Source: Isoetes taiwanensis | Taxonomy: Eukaryota > Streptophyta > Lycopodiopsida > Isoetales > Isoetaceae | Assembly (NCBI GenBank): GCA_021234155.1 | Contig: JAJEKV010000011.1 | Coordinates: 62,001 to 126,000, forward strand | Direction: 5' to 3' | DNA: 64,000 bases | Shown: in pieces, positions 44,009 through 55,236 of the stretch | Layout: every line of letters begins with the position of its first letter | Numbering within the stretch: position 1 is the stretch's first letter | Notes under the pieces: generated by a model | Databases searched by the model: none | What the model was told of the DNA's origin: nothing | What the model saw: only the letters and a program-made list of their open reading frames with translations | Made by a program: the position numbers and the translations under genes

Positions 44009-44404
44009 ATGAGCTCATGCACGGTTGCAATTTAGGGTATTAAATTCACATCGTTGCGCTCACACAAGGGGTTTTGCATATGAGCTCATGCACGGTTGCG
44101 CTCACACAAGGGGTTTTGCATATGAGCTCATGCGGTTCTTTGGCACCACATGCTCGGGGTTCGTGTGGTTTGCATATGAGCTCATGCACGGTTGTTAGCA
44201 CCACATAGGCATTGTCCTGAATGTTACATGGACGTTTAGAAACTAAGCATGAAAAAACGTAGGCATAGAAAAACATACGAAAAACAGCTCCCACAACTTC
44301 GATATTGTAGAGGAATATTTTTGAGATCCGCCCCCTGCTACCATAGATCATGAGGTATTGCCATTTCTGAGATCCGCCCCCTGCTACCATAGGTCATGAG
44401 GCAT
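43998..44404. repeat. GCATATGAGCTCATG minisatellite and a 47-bp duplication
   Basis: TTTGCATATGAGCTCATGC recurs at about 44003, 44077, 44118 and 44170, mostly followed by ACGGTTG. GAGATCCGCCCCCTGCTACC is duplicated at 44321 and 44368. A minus-strand frame here (44046-44390) only encodes the repeats. Confidence 0.85.
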
Positions 44405-44604
44405 TGATCACGAGACCTCCCCCATGGTGCTATGCCATTCTCTACAATATGTAATATTCTAAGGTCTTAATATTTCTAGGTTTCCACAAGGTATGGAAAT
44501 GCATGCCGAAGGGACCAACGTGGTTTGCAAAGACGTTAGTACGTGTGACAACATGCATAAGTTCCAATTTTGAACTCAAGTCCAAACAAAGCTACACTTA
44601 TAGT

Positions 44605-45972
44605 TTACTTATACTCGTTTTTTACACATGCCACTGCCAGAGCAGAAGATGCAAAATAATCCCTTTTCTTCACAGGGCAGGGTACATCTAATCCAGGATC
44701 AAAATCGAACCCAACCATAGATTCGTCCCTCTGATCATGAGTTGCAAATGGGCAGCAGGGAAGCCAGCTCCATAGATCCGACCCCAAATCATAAGCTAGA
44801 ACCTGTAGATTATGTGTTGCACAGAGAAAAATATACCCATCTAATCCGACGCAGCTAAACTGAGCTTGTTGGGAAGAATTCAACACTTCTTCACATAATC
44901 TATCAGGCATAATTGCAACTTCTAGCCAATCCCCAGTTTTCTGCAGAAATTTGCAGATTATTATACTCTGCTGATTCTCGTTTAATCTATCCTTTACACA
45001 TGCTACCATCATAAGAATGCCATTGCATTCTACCAGCCATGGGCAGGCTAGATATAATTGATCCGGCAGATCAATTTCGTCCCAAATTTCGAGCTCCAGA
45101 TCGTATGCTGCTACTAAAAATGGCCTGGAAGCTATGCAGAATAATTTACCCTTGCACAGTGTCATTTTTCCTGGATATAAAAGTAGCCCCTTTGGTAATT
45201 TTCCCACCAGCCTCCACAAATTGGTTGCAGAATCGAAAATTTCTATGGCAGAACTGCTGAAATCTGTTCCGCTGCAACCAATTACTACTACTTTATAAGA
45301 TTTTCGACTATCATGAACTGCCATGCCCACAACTCTGAGAAATGTGGCGTTTTGAATTAGGGGCAACTCTGCCCAGGATTTCGTCAATATATTACAGACA
45401 AACATGGCTTCATCTAGAGTACAAAGAAGCAGCCCTTTTGAAGCCTTAATTGCTCTGATACCAGAAGGAAGAAAAGAGAGGGAAAGTTCGTACCAATTTC
45501 TTGAACACAGATCATATGCTACACAGAGTATTGGGGATCCCGCGCCTCTGCAAAGAAGAAGCCAATTTCTTCTCCTCCGCGGCTCTGATTCCATAATATC
45601 TATAAATTTTGGGCAGGATACAAGCGAATTCCATCGTTTGCACACAGTTCTCATCCTGAAAATTTCGCGCAGAGGCAACCAGGCCATTACACGCTCTATA
45701 AGCTCCGGCGGAAGCCGGCTCCAAAGATCCCGATCCAAAACTACCTCTTTTGGGCGATTTTTCTCCTTCTTTCTATTTGCCCGGAAAAAATCCCCCCACC
45801 AGCTCCAAAAAATGCTCTGTTGAACCTGTTTCTGTTCTGTTTTAGAGCAGAGGTCACCTCGCATGATTCCATCTTCGTGGTAAGAATCTGAAGGGGACCC
45901 AAAACAAGCAGGCATACACCTGAAGCTGTGGCTATGGCGACCGCCGCCCCTGCTTCTCCGACCTCGCGCCAT
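44605..45972 (-). CDS. F-box/kelch-type protein, single exon, intact
   Basis: F-box proteins recruit substrates to SCF E3 ubiquitin ligases through SKP1. The frame runs ATG 45972 to TAA 44605, 455 codons. The F-box is at residues 82-127 (LWSRLPPELIERVMAWLPLR, then TVCKRWNSLV). An N-terminal basic and Ser-rich stretch precedes it, with WSWWGDFFRANRKKEKNRPK at 57-76. The C-terminal part has repeated blade-like strands: AYDLCSRNWYELSLSFLP, GKLPKGLLLYPGKM, AAYDLELEIWDEIDLPDQ and AYDLGSDLWSWLPCCPF. This is the layout of plant F-box/kelch proteins, usually intronless. The substrate cannot be inferred. No lesions, unlike the surrounding elements, so I consider it a working gene. Confidence 0.88.
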   Translation of the reverse strand: MARGRRSRGGGRHSHSFRCMPACFGSPSDSYHEDGIMRGDLCSKTEQKQVQQSIFWSWWGDFFRANRKKEKNRPKEVVLDRDLWSRLPPELIERVMAWLPLREIFRMRTVCKRWNSLVSCPKFIDIMESEPRRRRNWLLLCRGAGSPILCVAYDLCSRNWYELSLSFLPSGIRAIKASKGLLLCTLDEAMFVCNILTKSWAELPLIQNATFLRVVGMAVHDSRKSYKVVVIGCSGTDFSSSAIEIFDSATNLWRLVGKLPKGLLLYPGKMTLCKGKLFCIASRPFLVAAYDLELEIWDEIDLPDQLYLACPWLVECNGILMMVACVKDRLNENQQSIIICKFLQKTGDWLEVAIMPDRLCEEVLNSSQQAQFSCVGLDGYIFLCATHNLQVLAYDLGSDLWSWLPCCPFATHDQRDESMVGFDFDPGLDVPCPVKKRDYFASSALAVACVKNEYK

Positions 45973-46545
45973 GGCTCAAGAGTTTTCGTTACACAACTCC
46001 CCGGCATAACTACTATGCCGTTCACGGCTACGATCGTTTCCTTGGAACTGGCGTGCCATCTCCGCCGTTTACCATTTTGCTTGTGTGGGAGGCTGGTTGT
46101 TCACATGTTTTTCTAAATTAGAGTAAAAATAGATCATCTATGACGTATCTACAAGGATTTTATTTTATCTTCTTTTACATACATTTATATATTGTTTTCT
46201 GGTGCAGTGGCTATGAAGTCCGGCTCAAGTGCAATCTTAGAAAAAATTTTGCGAACATTTCCTTTTTCTCGGCTTCCCTATCTTTAGAAGAGAGGAATGT
46301 TCATAGCGTCTTGTTGATTCACTTATTGGTTTTCTGCCACTTCACAAAATTTCATCCTTTCAAATTATAGGGGCTTTACTTAGGCTGCATCCCCATTACG
46401 GAGCCGAGATAAAAATGTTTTGGCGTTATTCTTTCTGCTCCACGTTCATCAAAAAAAAAACTAACCATATATGTTATATTAGCTCCATTTTTGTCTTCTA
46501 GCTAGACGAACTAAAGGGCTTGCAATGGAAATGCTCTAGCTTTTG
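45973..46545. promoter_or_regulatory. Upstream region of the F-box gene
   Basis: No gene is visible. The first 100 bases are GC-richer and likely 5' untranslated region. I could not place a convincing TATA box or known motif. Confidence 0.3.
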
Positions 46546-46658
46546 TTAGAGATAATGTTCGCCCGCAGGCCCTTACGCGGGGTAAGGGCCTGGCGAGCCC
46601 GGCAGGGCGAGCCTGGTCCGCACCCCGCGTAAGGGCCTGCGGGCGAACATTTTCTAAC
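46546..46658. repeat. Perfect GC-rich hairpin with 30-bp arms
   Basis: 46554-46583 and 46622-46651 are exact reverse complements (core CGCAGGCCCTTACGCGGGGT). A 38-base loop separates them, and outer GTTAGA/TCTAAC (46545-46550 and 46653-46658) continue the pairing after a small bulge. A related but imperfect version of the core occurs near 10860-10895. Confidence 0.92.
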
Positions 46659-46914
46659 GTAAAGTTAGAGGGGAGGATATTTCCTGCCACGTGGCGTCGT
46701 CGTAGCCACACAACTCTGATTACTCCGTTATCAGCCAGCACGAAAAAAAAAAAGCCATCATCGGAGGAGAGGATCACTTGTAGAAGTTACTATAAAATTG
46801 GGGACATGGTTTTCAAACTCTTGAGCTTCATAACAATTCTTTTCTTTCTTAGGTCCGAATCTTAGTGACTCCACTTCCCTGTCATCCTTTCGATTGTGCA
46901 TCATAAAGGAATAG

Positions 46915-47020
46915 AATAGAATAGAATAATTTTTTTAACGTCCACAAAGACCAAGAGGTCATATGACCCATACAATAGGCTAGTGCAACCATTACTACTA
47001 GTACTACTACTCCAAGAGAA
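46915..47020 (-). mobile_element. LINE family A, short 3' end copy
   Basis: On the minus strand GGTCTTTGTGGACGTTAAAA matches the end of the copy at 27945 and is followed by an (ATTCT)n tail (46915-46930). Only about 90 bases of LINE remain. Confidence 0.75.
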
Positions 47021-47094
47021 TGATTGTTAGAGTCAAAATAATCATTAGGTGGTCTCCAGTAAACAAAGAACTGCGCAGGCTCCTCTGGGCGACG

Positions 47095-47380
47095 ATTTAA
47101 CTGACGAATTTTATCTGACGCTTATGCATCATATATAGTGTCAGACTTTTCGTCATGGTAATTGTTAGAGGTTGCGTCAGTTTTTTCATAAAAAAAACCG
47201 TCATATAGTTCATTTTTTGCGTTAGAAGAATCGTCAGATTTTTCACCATTTTTTGCATCAAAAAAATCATAAAAAAAGTCACAGTTTTCATCACTAAAAT
47301 CGTTATTAAATTCGTCATGATTTTAGTTTTTGTCAAGAATTACGTCACAATGTTCGTTAATTGCTGATTTGTCAAAATCA
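47095..47380. repeat. Dense CGTCA-type short repeats
   Basis: TGACG or CGTCA, with near variants such as CATCA, recurs every 20-30 bases with T-rich spacers (TTTTTTC). This is a pattern typical of subterminal regions of DNA transposons. No termini were found. Confidence 0.5.
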
Positions 47381-47768
47381 TTTATTGCTATTAAAATGGG
47401 TAGTTAAGCCAGTTAATAAGCCGAGAGGTGTTTTTCACATAAACTAGAGAACTTTCATAGCATGTATAAATTGTCAGCTAACATTACATTACTGGAAGAT
47501 TGAAAGGATCCATGATAGTCTGGTTGGTAAGAGTCATTAGAGTTTCACATTAGCCTTTGTATAGAGAGAGAATGGCAATAATAAACATAAATTAAGTCTT
47601 GATTATGACACGTGTTCCTCAGAGCATGACAAACATGCATGCCTCACAATTTTCTGAAATGAGTCGCTTCAATGTCTTGTTTATTCTTGATGTGCATCAT
47701 TGAAATACTTGCTCCCTTCAATGAGGAGGACTTAGAGGGAAGGACTCAGCCTTAGATAAGTAAAAACA

Positions 47769-48020
47769 CTTAAATGTTGCGAGCGCATTCTCACCAGCAA
47801 CATCTAGACCAGCATCCCAGGCAGCATTCAACATCTGAAAAAAGACACACGAATTATATCATCCGTATTGTGAAAATTTAATCTTTAAAAATTTTAAAGG
47901 ATTGTTTCTTTAGGGGATTCATATAATGATTCTTGCATTCTTTAACTTGAACTAGACAATACATGCCGCATAATCCTTCTGGATCTGACGATGCCTGGGG
48001 ACAGTCCTTGTTCTTGGCAT
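47769..48020 (-). pseudogene. Beta-amylase exon fragments
   Basis: The minus strand reads NKDCPQASSDPEGL (about 48018-47976), then after a possible intron MLNAAWDAGLDVAGENAL (47834-47769, preceded by CTTTTTTCAG). In plant beta-amylases the order is CPQAxxDPEGLxxQVLNAAWDxGxxVAGENAL, so the two pieces are collinear with an intron at the expected join. Beta-amylase releases maltose from starch ends. The rest of the gene is absent and the first piece is fused to an unrelated DUF1336 fragment, so this is not functional. Confidence 0.6.
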
Positions 48021-48021
48021 A

Positions 48022-48142
48022 GGAAGGAAAACTTATAGAAACAATCATCTTCCACAATAAACTTTTCAAACAAAGAACCATTCCTAATTTGGTGATTTGC
48101 ACCATAATAGAATATCAGGTTGTAGTTCGACTTAGCAGGCAC
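48022..48142 (-). pseudogene. DUF1336 (EDR2 C-terminal) fragment
   Basis: The minus strand reads PAKSNYNLIFYYGANHQIRN then GSLFEKFIVEDDCFYKFSF. This resembles the plant DUF1336 domain, where a Y-x-L-V-x-Y-(Y/F) strand is followed by GSLLxKFxxGDDxFRxSRFK. EDR2-type proteins are lipid-binding regulators. Homology ends where beta-amylase-like sequence begins, without a splice signal, so two unrelated genes are joined. Short length keeps confidence moderate. Confidence 0.55.
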
Positions 48143-48711
48143 CTATAGAAAAGAGACAAAAGTAAAATTCTTAATAGTCTTTCTAACTTTGGACAAGTTA
48201 GGAAACTAATGCAAATACTGTTGTTTTTGCTGATCACTTGAGTAAAAAATTTTGTCATCTGCATTTGATAGTGTGAATGGTATAGAGCTCTCGGTATTGA
48301 TGCTTTAAAAATACAATGGATTTAGATAAATAAATATTCCTTGAATAAAAATGAGTGAACACCAAGCTTGGTTGAGGAGCCAGATGTAAACTTGTTGACT
48401 TATCATGGGCCTCCACAAAAGAAAAGAAAAATTTCGTTACATTCCAATATTATCTAAAGTAATAGATAGACTAAGTGCTTTGGAGGAATGCCTAAAATTT
48501 CAGAAACTTTGGATCAAGATAGATAGTAAAAAGAGTTTTTTTCTTTCACCATTGTCACTTCCAAAATTTATCTATTAATGGAAAACTAAAACCAAGAAAA
48601 AACAACAATAATATCTCTCTTTTGGGTGCCAGTCAACTTTTTGTACTGTCTTTATATTTGCAAGAAATGCTGCACGCAAAGAATAAATCCTATGAACCCA
48701 AAAAATAACAA
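48143..48711. other. No gene recognised
   Basis: AT-rich, without supported features. It includes TTTTGGGTGCC near 48619, a partial match to the CACTA terminus that I do not consider significant. Confidence 0.3.
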
Positions 48712-50442
48712 ACCCTAGCCGCTACCTAGGGCGGCGGCGGCGGCCGCCCGTTGCTTGCAGACTCGTGGAGGAAAGAATCCATAGCTGGAAGGGCAGCATC
48801 TGCTGCCGCCTTTGCTCTCGATGCTTGGCTACAGTGGCAAGGCCTTCTTCAGGTTAGTATAGAATCTGCTATAACAGAGTTCAGTGCTGGGGCTGGGCCG
48901 CTGCTCTTAGTGCTTTTCCTTCTATGTATCAGATTCTTAACTGGTAAGTAGTATTCTTGTGCCGTTTCTCAAGATTTTCGAAGTGCATTTAGGCTAAACA
49001 ATAGCAAATAGTCTGTGCTGCAAGTCTCTAGGCATCTCTGAGCTCCATTTTCGTGCTCAAGTATTGCCTCGTGTCCCATTCTTTTGCTGGCTACTGCTAT
49101 AGGTCCAGAAGCTTCACTTAAGCGCGTTTTTCAGTTTTGGATACTTCGTCTCCTCATTGAGTAGGATATGGGTTTGTATGTTGATCCTGTTTCATTGCAC
49201 TCACTGCAATAAGAAGGCCACAGCCGTTGTGGTATTTGCCTGCACTCACTGCAGTCTTGGATTCTCATGCACCAAAGCTTCTGTGTTGGTTCTCTAAGTG
49301 TTGTCTTCTGAGCCAGAAAAAGGTATTAAGAACCTGGACTGTGATCATCTTGGAGGAGCCTATGGAAATACATAATTACAGGTAATGAAAAAAACCTCTG
49401 TCTACATGAAACGGGCTGTTCTTTCCCTAAGGAGCTGCAGATCTGGTGGGTTTGAGAGCAAGCTTATGAATTGTAGATATTGGATTCCTTCTTTGGCTAT
49501 TTTTATGTTTGGCTATGGCTTTTTTGAGCTGTGTCTTCAATCTTGGTTGCTTAGTATCATCCTCCCCTTTCCCAACAGGGGGAAAATCAGAATTCATGGG
49601 GTGGCATAGTACTGGACTCTCTTTGAACGGCGAAAAGGGTTAGATTAAGAATCCTTAGGCGGGAGACCATGGGTACTTTACCGATTCTTCGACTTATTGA
49701 AGCAAGCGCTCCAAGGGTCCGGGGGAACTTGAGTTGCAGATCTTTAAGATGGTTGAGCATTTTCAGCTGTGACCTATGCTAGTAGTTGGAGGAGCATATA
49801 GTGAGCAATCGGACCACCCTTTTTGGGCAGGCCAGCATGATCTTCTGTGGTATTGGAAGATGGAGCATCAAGACCCTCAGTACAAATTTGGAACAAGGGC
49901 ATGATCTTCTTTAGTACATTGCTGCAGGATGGATTCTTGGCCGAGTTAACGCATGGAAAGATAATTGCTTGCCAGTGCCCTCCAGTTATTTGCATTTTTC
50001 GGCGTGAGCTTCAAATGGTTACAGTTGAGTCTGGAAATTGACCTTGATCATCGTTCAGGCTGAGAAGGGCTATATCAGTCTTTGGGTCTGATTTTGGATG
50101 CAACATCTTGCTGGAGGCTTCTTTAGGATAATTTTCATTGGAATTGTTATCAGCTTTCTCCTGTAGTATTCTGAACTGTTAGATATGTGCTTCTTTGCAA
50201 TGAGGAGGATATCATGTTGCAGGGACGTAGAAGAGGTTGAGGACTGTGACCATAGTACATGGATATTATCTTAAAGCAGTTTTTCAGTTTGATGGCTGCT
50301 TGTATTTCTCGTGACAATTCTGTCTATCTGGTGACCAAGAGCATTGTATACTTCCTATCTGGCCTATTGTGGAGCCCACAAGAAGGTCGTGTACCATTTT
50401 CATATTAATCAAAAATTTCTTACCCTCAAAAAAAAAAAAAAA
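48712..50442 (+). other. Possible retroposed noncoding sequence ending in poly(A)
   Basis: It begins with a GC-rich leader-like AACCCTAGCCGC...GGCGGCGGCGGCGG and ends TCATATTAATCAAAAATTTC followed by A15 at 50428-50442. The interior has short open frames but no family that I recognise. It could be a retroposed transcript or the 3' part of a LINE. No target duplication was found. Confidence 0.35.
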
Positions 50443-52608
50443 ACCGGTCAAACCTAGATCCCTAGGCCAAACATCAGCCCTGGTCAATCCCAGTAGCTGT
50501 ATTATCAATCCGGATACGAAATTTCGTATGAAACCGGTACTCAATATCCTTTAGCCTCAAGCACCCCAATTTGTAACGAGATAATGTAAATACAAGTCAT
50601 ACCCAACAATTTTTATCCAAAAACTAGTCCATAGTCTTATTTTCTAAACATTCAGACAAGATTTCAATGGTTCCAAATACAAAATCCAGTAGACAACGAG
50701 CTTTATTAAGTCTTCCTTCCATATGCCTTAACATGCAAAACAGCCTCAGATCCCCATGTTTAACATTTTTCTCAAAATCCAATGGAATGCAACCTTTATT
50801 AAGTCTTACATACATACGCACAATCCTGCAAGTATTCCCCAAGTATTCAATATCTCTTGTGTCTGGATACACTGTTTTAAAATCAGGTTAACAAGCACCC
50901 AAGGATCTATGCCATAAAGTAGAATACAAACGTCAAATATTCAATGTGGCCATTTACAACATACATCTATTTCAAACCAGTGATAAGAAATCCTTTGTAT
51001 TAATCAAATAGACAAGCGAGAGCAGCCACAAATCCAGCCACATTGTAAGGCTTAATGCACAAAGACGAAAGCTTATAGAACAAGAACATCACTGCTTGAT
51101 TAAGCCAGTGGTACAGTAGTGCTATAGATATTATTCTAGTACATGCACGAATGTAGAAGGACACTGAAATCAGCAGTCATAGCTACTTCCAGATTGCTTA
51201 CAATAAAAGCATCATGCATATAGCCTGAGAACTGCATACCTTAGGCTGTTCAGAAATTTACTTTCATAATAAAAACCTGGAGATGCTTTTCATCCAATGA
51301 TTAATTCTATTCAGAACTCTTTATGATGTCAGCAGCTCCCATGATAGTTCCATTTGACAAGCGAAGTCTCCAAATCCATCTTCAGCAGACAATAAACTAA
51401 GCGAAGCAAATGAGATACAAAGGGAAGAGAGGACCCGTACCTGCAGCCAAACAATACTTTGTTAGCCTGATAAGGGTATCAAAGCAAGGGCCAAAAGGTA
51501 CATTGGGTCCTCTCGGTTTATAACCGATCACCCTTTGTAACCCTTTGCCCAATGAAAACAAAGTGAAGAAAGACAAACTGTCTATAGGCAGTGTCAGCTT
51601 GTTATAAAATTATCAAAGGGAAAAATTCCCAACCATCAACAATGTAAAGAATCGGCCAGATTTGTTAGAACAGAGATAAACAAGTGCTAGGGACTTGTTC
51701 TGCCATAAAAACGTGTGGGGAATAGTGCAGTTAAATGAAGGAAATAGTTCATAAACCAGTACCAAATCTTCAACAAGTTATGACAGAGAATAGCTTAAAA
51801 AGCCAAGTGCTCATTGCATTTTTACAAGTCTGCACACCTCTACTAATAGCAACAGAGTATATTTCTAGATGAACGAATCAATGAGAAAAAATGAAGTGTA
51901 ATTTAAAACCTGTTTCCAGTAGCATGAATACTATGTGTAACAGTTGAAGCATTTTGTAAGGCCATATTCTTGATCAATGAACCTTGCAAAGGAGCTACCG
52001 TAACTCCAAAGGTTGTGAGACACAAATACTGCTCAATGTACATATTCTTTGTCCTTTACTGACTAAAGAACCTCCAACAGATACAAAGAAATGGAGTACG
52101 AATTAAATTTGGCATATGGTTGGGCATGAATCGGATTCATGGCAAATAGAACGACGCCAAAATGACGCGGCTGTGCTAGGTCACATAAACATTTTAGGGC
52201 AACGAAACTGTTTAAATGATAGTAAGCTGCTGATATCCTATACCATAATCAGCCATCGAGTATTTTCCTCTTGACCTTCCTTCAAAAAGTTAACAAAATA
52301 CCTTGTATTTGGGAATCGAACCTTTCCAAAGTGATAAGCCCTTCTTCAAATGATTTTTCCATCTTTTTGCAACCTGCATTGAATATAAAACGTACCTATG
52401 TAGAGCCATCCTTGTCATGGCTTCCATATAACATAAAGGTTAGTGCAAAGGACATGCCAACATATGGCAAGCATGCATGCATGTATATTCAAGATACATG
52501 GAGCTAAAAAATAAAAAGGATGTTGTGGCAACGAAGCCCTCTTCAAGTGCCTTTTAATTCATGCATGTGAATCCTATTCATGTAGGATCCCTTTTTGCCA
52601 TATCCAAC
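50443..52608. other. No gene recognised
   Basis: AT-rich. A weak repeat of TTTATTAAGTCTT at about 50703 and 50791. No exon-like structure. Confidence 0.3.
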
Positions 52609-52766
52609 GTGAGAAAAGTAGCTAGAGTGCATGCAAGCTTCAAAAGGCAAAAGCCAACACTTGGCAACCTGTATTTCATAAGGTTATGTGAGAAAAGTAG
52701 CTAGAGTGCATGCAAGCTTCAAAAGGCAAAAGCCAACACTTGGCAACATGTATTTCATAAGGCTAT
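52609..52766. repeat. 79-bp tandem duplication
   Basis: 52609-52687 and 52688-52766 are nearly identical (for example GAGTGCATGCAAGCTTCAAA in both), with two or three differences. Confidence 0.92.
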
Positions 52767-53890
52767 GTAAAATAAATAGGAATAGGCAGTATAAAATATG
52801 CATGGATATTCAATGCACCTAGATGCACCAAGTCAAAAACAAATTCATATCGTGAAGGCCTTTGTTACCAAATAAAAAACAAGTTCATGTGAGAGCTAAA
52901 GAAAATTTTGTCTCGTCTTAGCCACCAAATGGAAAACAACTTCAAGCATGCACATTTGCTTAGAGCTTTTTCTCTAGGAAATCTCAATGCATCTTGGGTG
53001 CACAACCTATGAACAAGGTGTAAAGCATATCAATAAAAAAAAAAAAAAAAAAAAAAAAACAAAAGAGCAAATAACAAATCTTAATTTTAACCAAATTATA
53101 CTCAACCTTGGCAGCAATAAGCCCGCTATCATGAAGAGCAAATCTGATGACAAGTTTTGATAAACTTCCAGCCAAACATGAGGCAATAACGTTATTCTCA
53201 TTGTCATTTTTCTCTAAACTGACAGTTGAAGCTCTTCCATCACTAAGGGCAAGTGAGAAAGTGAAGGAAAAAAAGGCAAAGAATACTAAGATGTTAATAA
53301 ATATTAAGTTATACTAATCTTCTAATGCATTATGCACATAGTATTCATATCTATACGAAACATGCCACTCTCAATCAAATCAATTACACATGCAATTTCT
53401 GTACTTGCAAGTAGAACTCTAATGATGGGTTATAAAGGTTCATGCTATTGATTTTATGGTAAGGACTTTGAGCATCAGTTTGACCATCTTGCATCTGAAA
53501 AAGGTTTACAACGACTTTGGGGGCCTTTCCACGGTGATTTATAAAGCATAGCATTACCAGTACATTTTGTGCTCACATTTTGGTGATTTGTACTTGAATG
53601 GAGCTCTTCTGATTCTGCATGTTTGATGTGTAGCATCCTACACTACATTACAACACTTCTTTACAGCACTTTTCTTTACAGGTTGAGTAGTAAAGTGCTT
53701 ATATTAATAGGCACAATTTCATTATATTGAATTTTTTTTTAGTAAATTGGAATATTTTTATTATAGACCTTCTGCAGGGTTGTATACACGTGTCCAGTGC
53801 TTCTGTATCATAAATATGCTGTGTACACTACATGAATATTTAGAAAACTTATTAACATGGTATCATACACCAACTTCCAAACATAGTTAT
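52767..53890. other. No gene recognised
   Basis: Contains a run of about 24 A at 53036-53059, which on the plus strand could be a retroposon tail, but no element could be delimited. Confidence 0.3.
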
Positions 53891-55181
53891 GTATATATGT
53901 ATGATAGAAGACCTTATGAAATACATGAACATGGTTGTTCCACCTAGTGACATTCTTTTCCTTCTCTCCACTGCTAGTTTCATATTTCTAGGATGTATTT
54001 TCAGCAACTTAGCTGCTAGTGAAGTCTTCTGTAATTCTCCTTCCTCTCCAACCACCATAGATAGTACAGAATGCTTTGCAGCAAGTTTGTCATTGCTATT
54101 TGCATGTTTGACATCTTGAAGGCCATCCTTTAAATTCTTTACCAGATCTGTTTTCACGATAGTCTCTTGAGGCCTTCCAATGACTGGCTCAATCTTTTGT
54201 CCTGCAATAATCTTCTTGCAAATATACTTTGTTGTTTTGGATTCAAATTAGATACCCCATTCATTATGAGATTTACAGCAGCATTCATCTTTCTTCTAAT
54301 TGGCTTTGTCACGTATCCACCCCTACAAACCCTCTGTTTCGATTTTCTTTGCTCGCTTGCTTGATTGCTTTCCGAAACTTCATCAACAGGAGGATTGAAA
54401 TCTGAACCCGATGCCGACCTCAAAGTGCTTGCATGAGAGTCCAATCCTTCTTCCATAGTTTCTTCTTCAACTAGTGCTTTAAGACATCGATCCATTCTGC
54501 AGAAAGGGGATACAACATCCTGCACAAAAAATCAGATTATTAACCAGATTTGTATTACTGCTTGAAGGGATTTGTATTACTGCTTGAAGGAAAGGGATTT
54601 CCATTTCTTCAAGATACATTTGTTTCTTGAAATGCATTCGATTTAGGAGCAGGTATAATCGATTCGGGGCAAGTTTTCCTTGAGGTAGAATCTGGAGCCA
54701 TGTTTGATCGATGAGGAAAGTTCAAAATGTGCGCCAAGATTTCGGGAGGATTTGGTATAATCATGGAGAATATTGTACGTCAACCGCCTTTATTAATGAT
54801 AGGCAACTCCATGTAAAATTCAAAATGTACATTACAAACACTTTAACCCAGTTCAAATTTCTACATCAATATACAAAAAAATTCAATCACCCTTTCATGC
54901 TTCTACCCATTTATTGATCCAATGAATCTGATGTTACAGACCATCGTATCTCAAACAGATAACGGACCATAATAACTCAATGTCCTAATAAGACTATTTT
55001 AACCAGTATACCTAATGAGCTAATGTGATTATTTTCTACCTTGAATCTTTCTTTTTTTTTAATAACAACTCATTAATTATTTTAGGGATATATGGTCTAT
55101 GGTTTCAGGAATTGTCATTTTTACATTTATGTATATGTATATATGTATGATAGAAGACCTTATGAAATACATGAACATGGT
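53891..55181. repeat. 45-bp perfect direct repeat, copies 1246 bp apart
   Basis: 53891-53935 and 55137-55181 are identical (they start GTATATATGTATGATAGAAG and end ATGAACATGGT). Each lies just downstream, on the minus strand, of a coding remnant. Confidence 0.92.
53940..54525 (-). pseudogene. Helix-turn-helix-like remnant, probably of a mobile-element protein
   Basis: Two overlapping minus-strand frames join through a frameshift near 54165: RGGYVTKPIRRKMNAAVNLI and SIFARRLLQDKRLSQSLEGL, then KTSLAAKLLKIHPRNMKLAV and ERRKRMSLGG. The last part looks like a helix-turn-helix with a basic tail. I have no firm family. It may be the N-terminal DNA-binding part of the DUF7869-type protein encoded next to it, displaced by rearrangement. 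Confidence 0.4.
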
Positions 55182-55236
55182 ATTATACACTACACATGTT
55201 AAGATACAATACAAGAGAAATTACACATAAATATGA

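Noticed and set aside
44046-44390. Minus-strand frame with repeated VHELICKTPCVSAT
   Set aside because: Encoded entirely by the minisatellite.
48619-48629. TTTTGGGTGCC as a possible CACTA terminus
   Set aside because: Only 11 bases match, the terminal TTGTG is absent, and there is no partner end.
48751-48951. 66-codon frame with a hydrophobic C terminus
   Set aside because: It begins with TTG, has no ATG near its start and no recognisable family.
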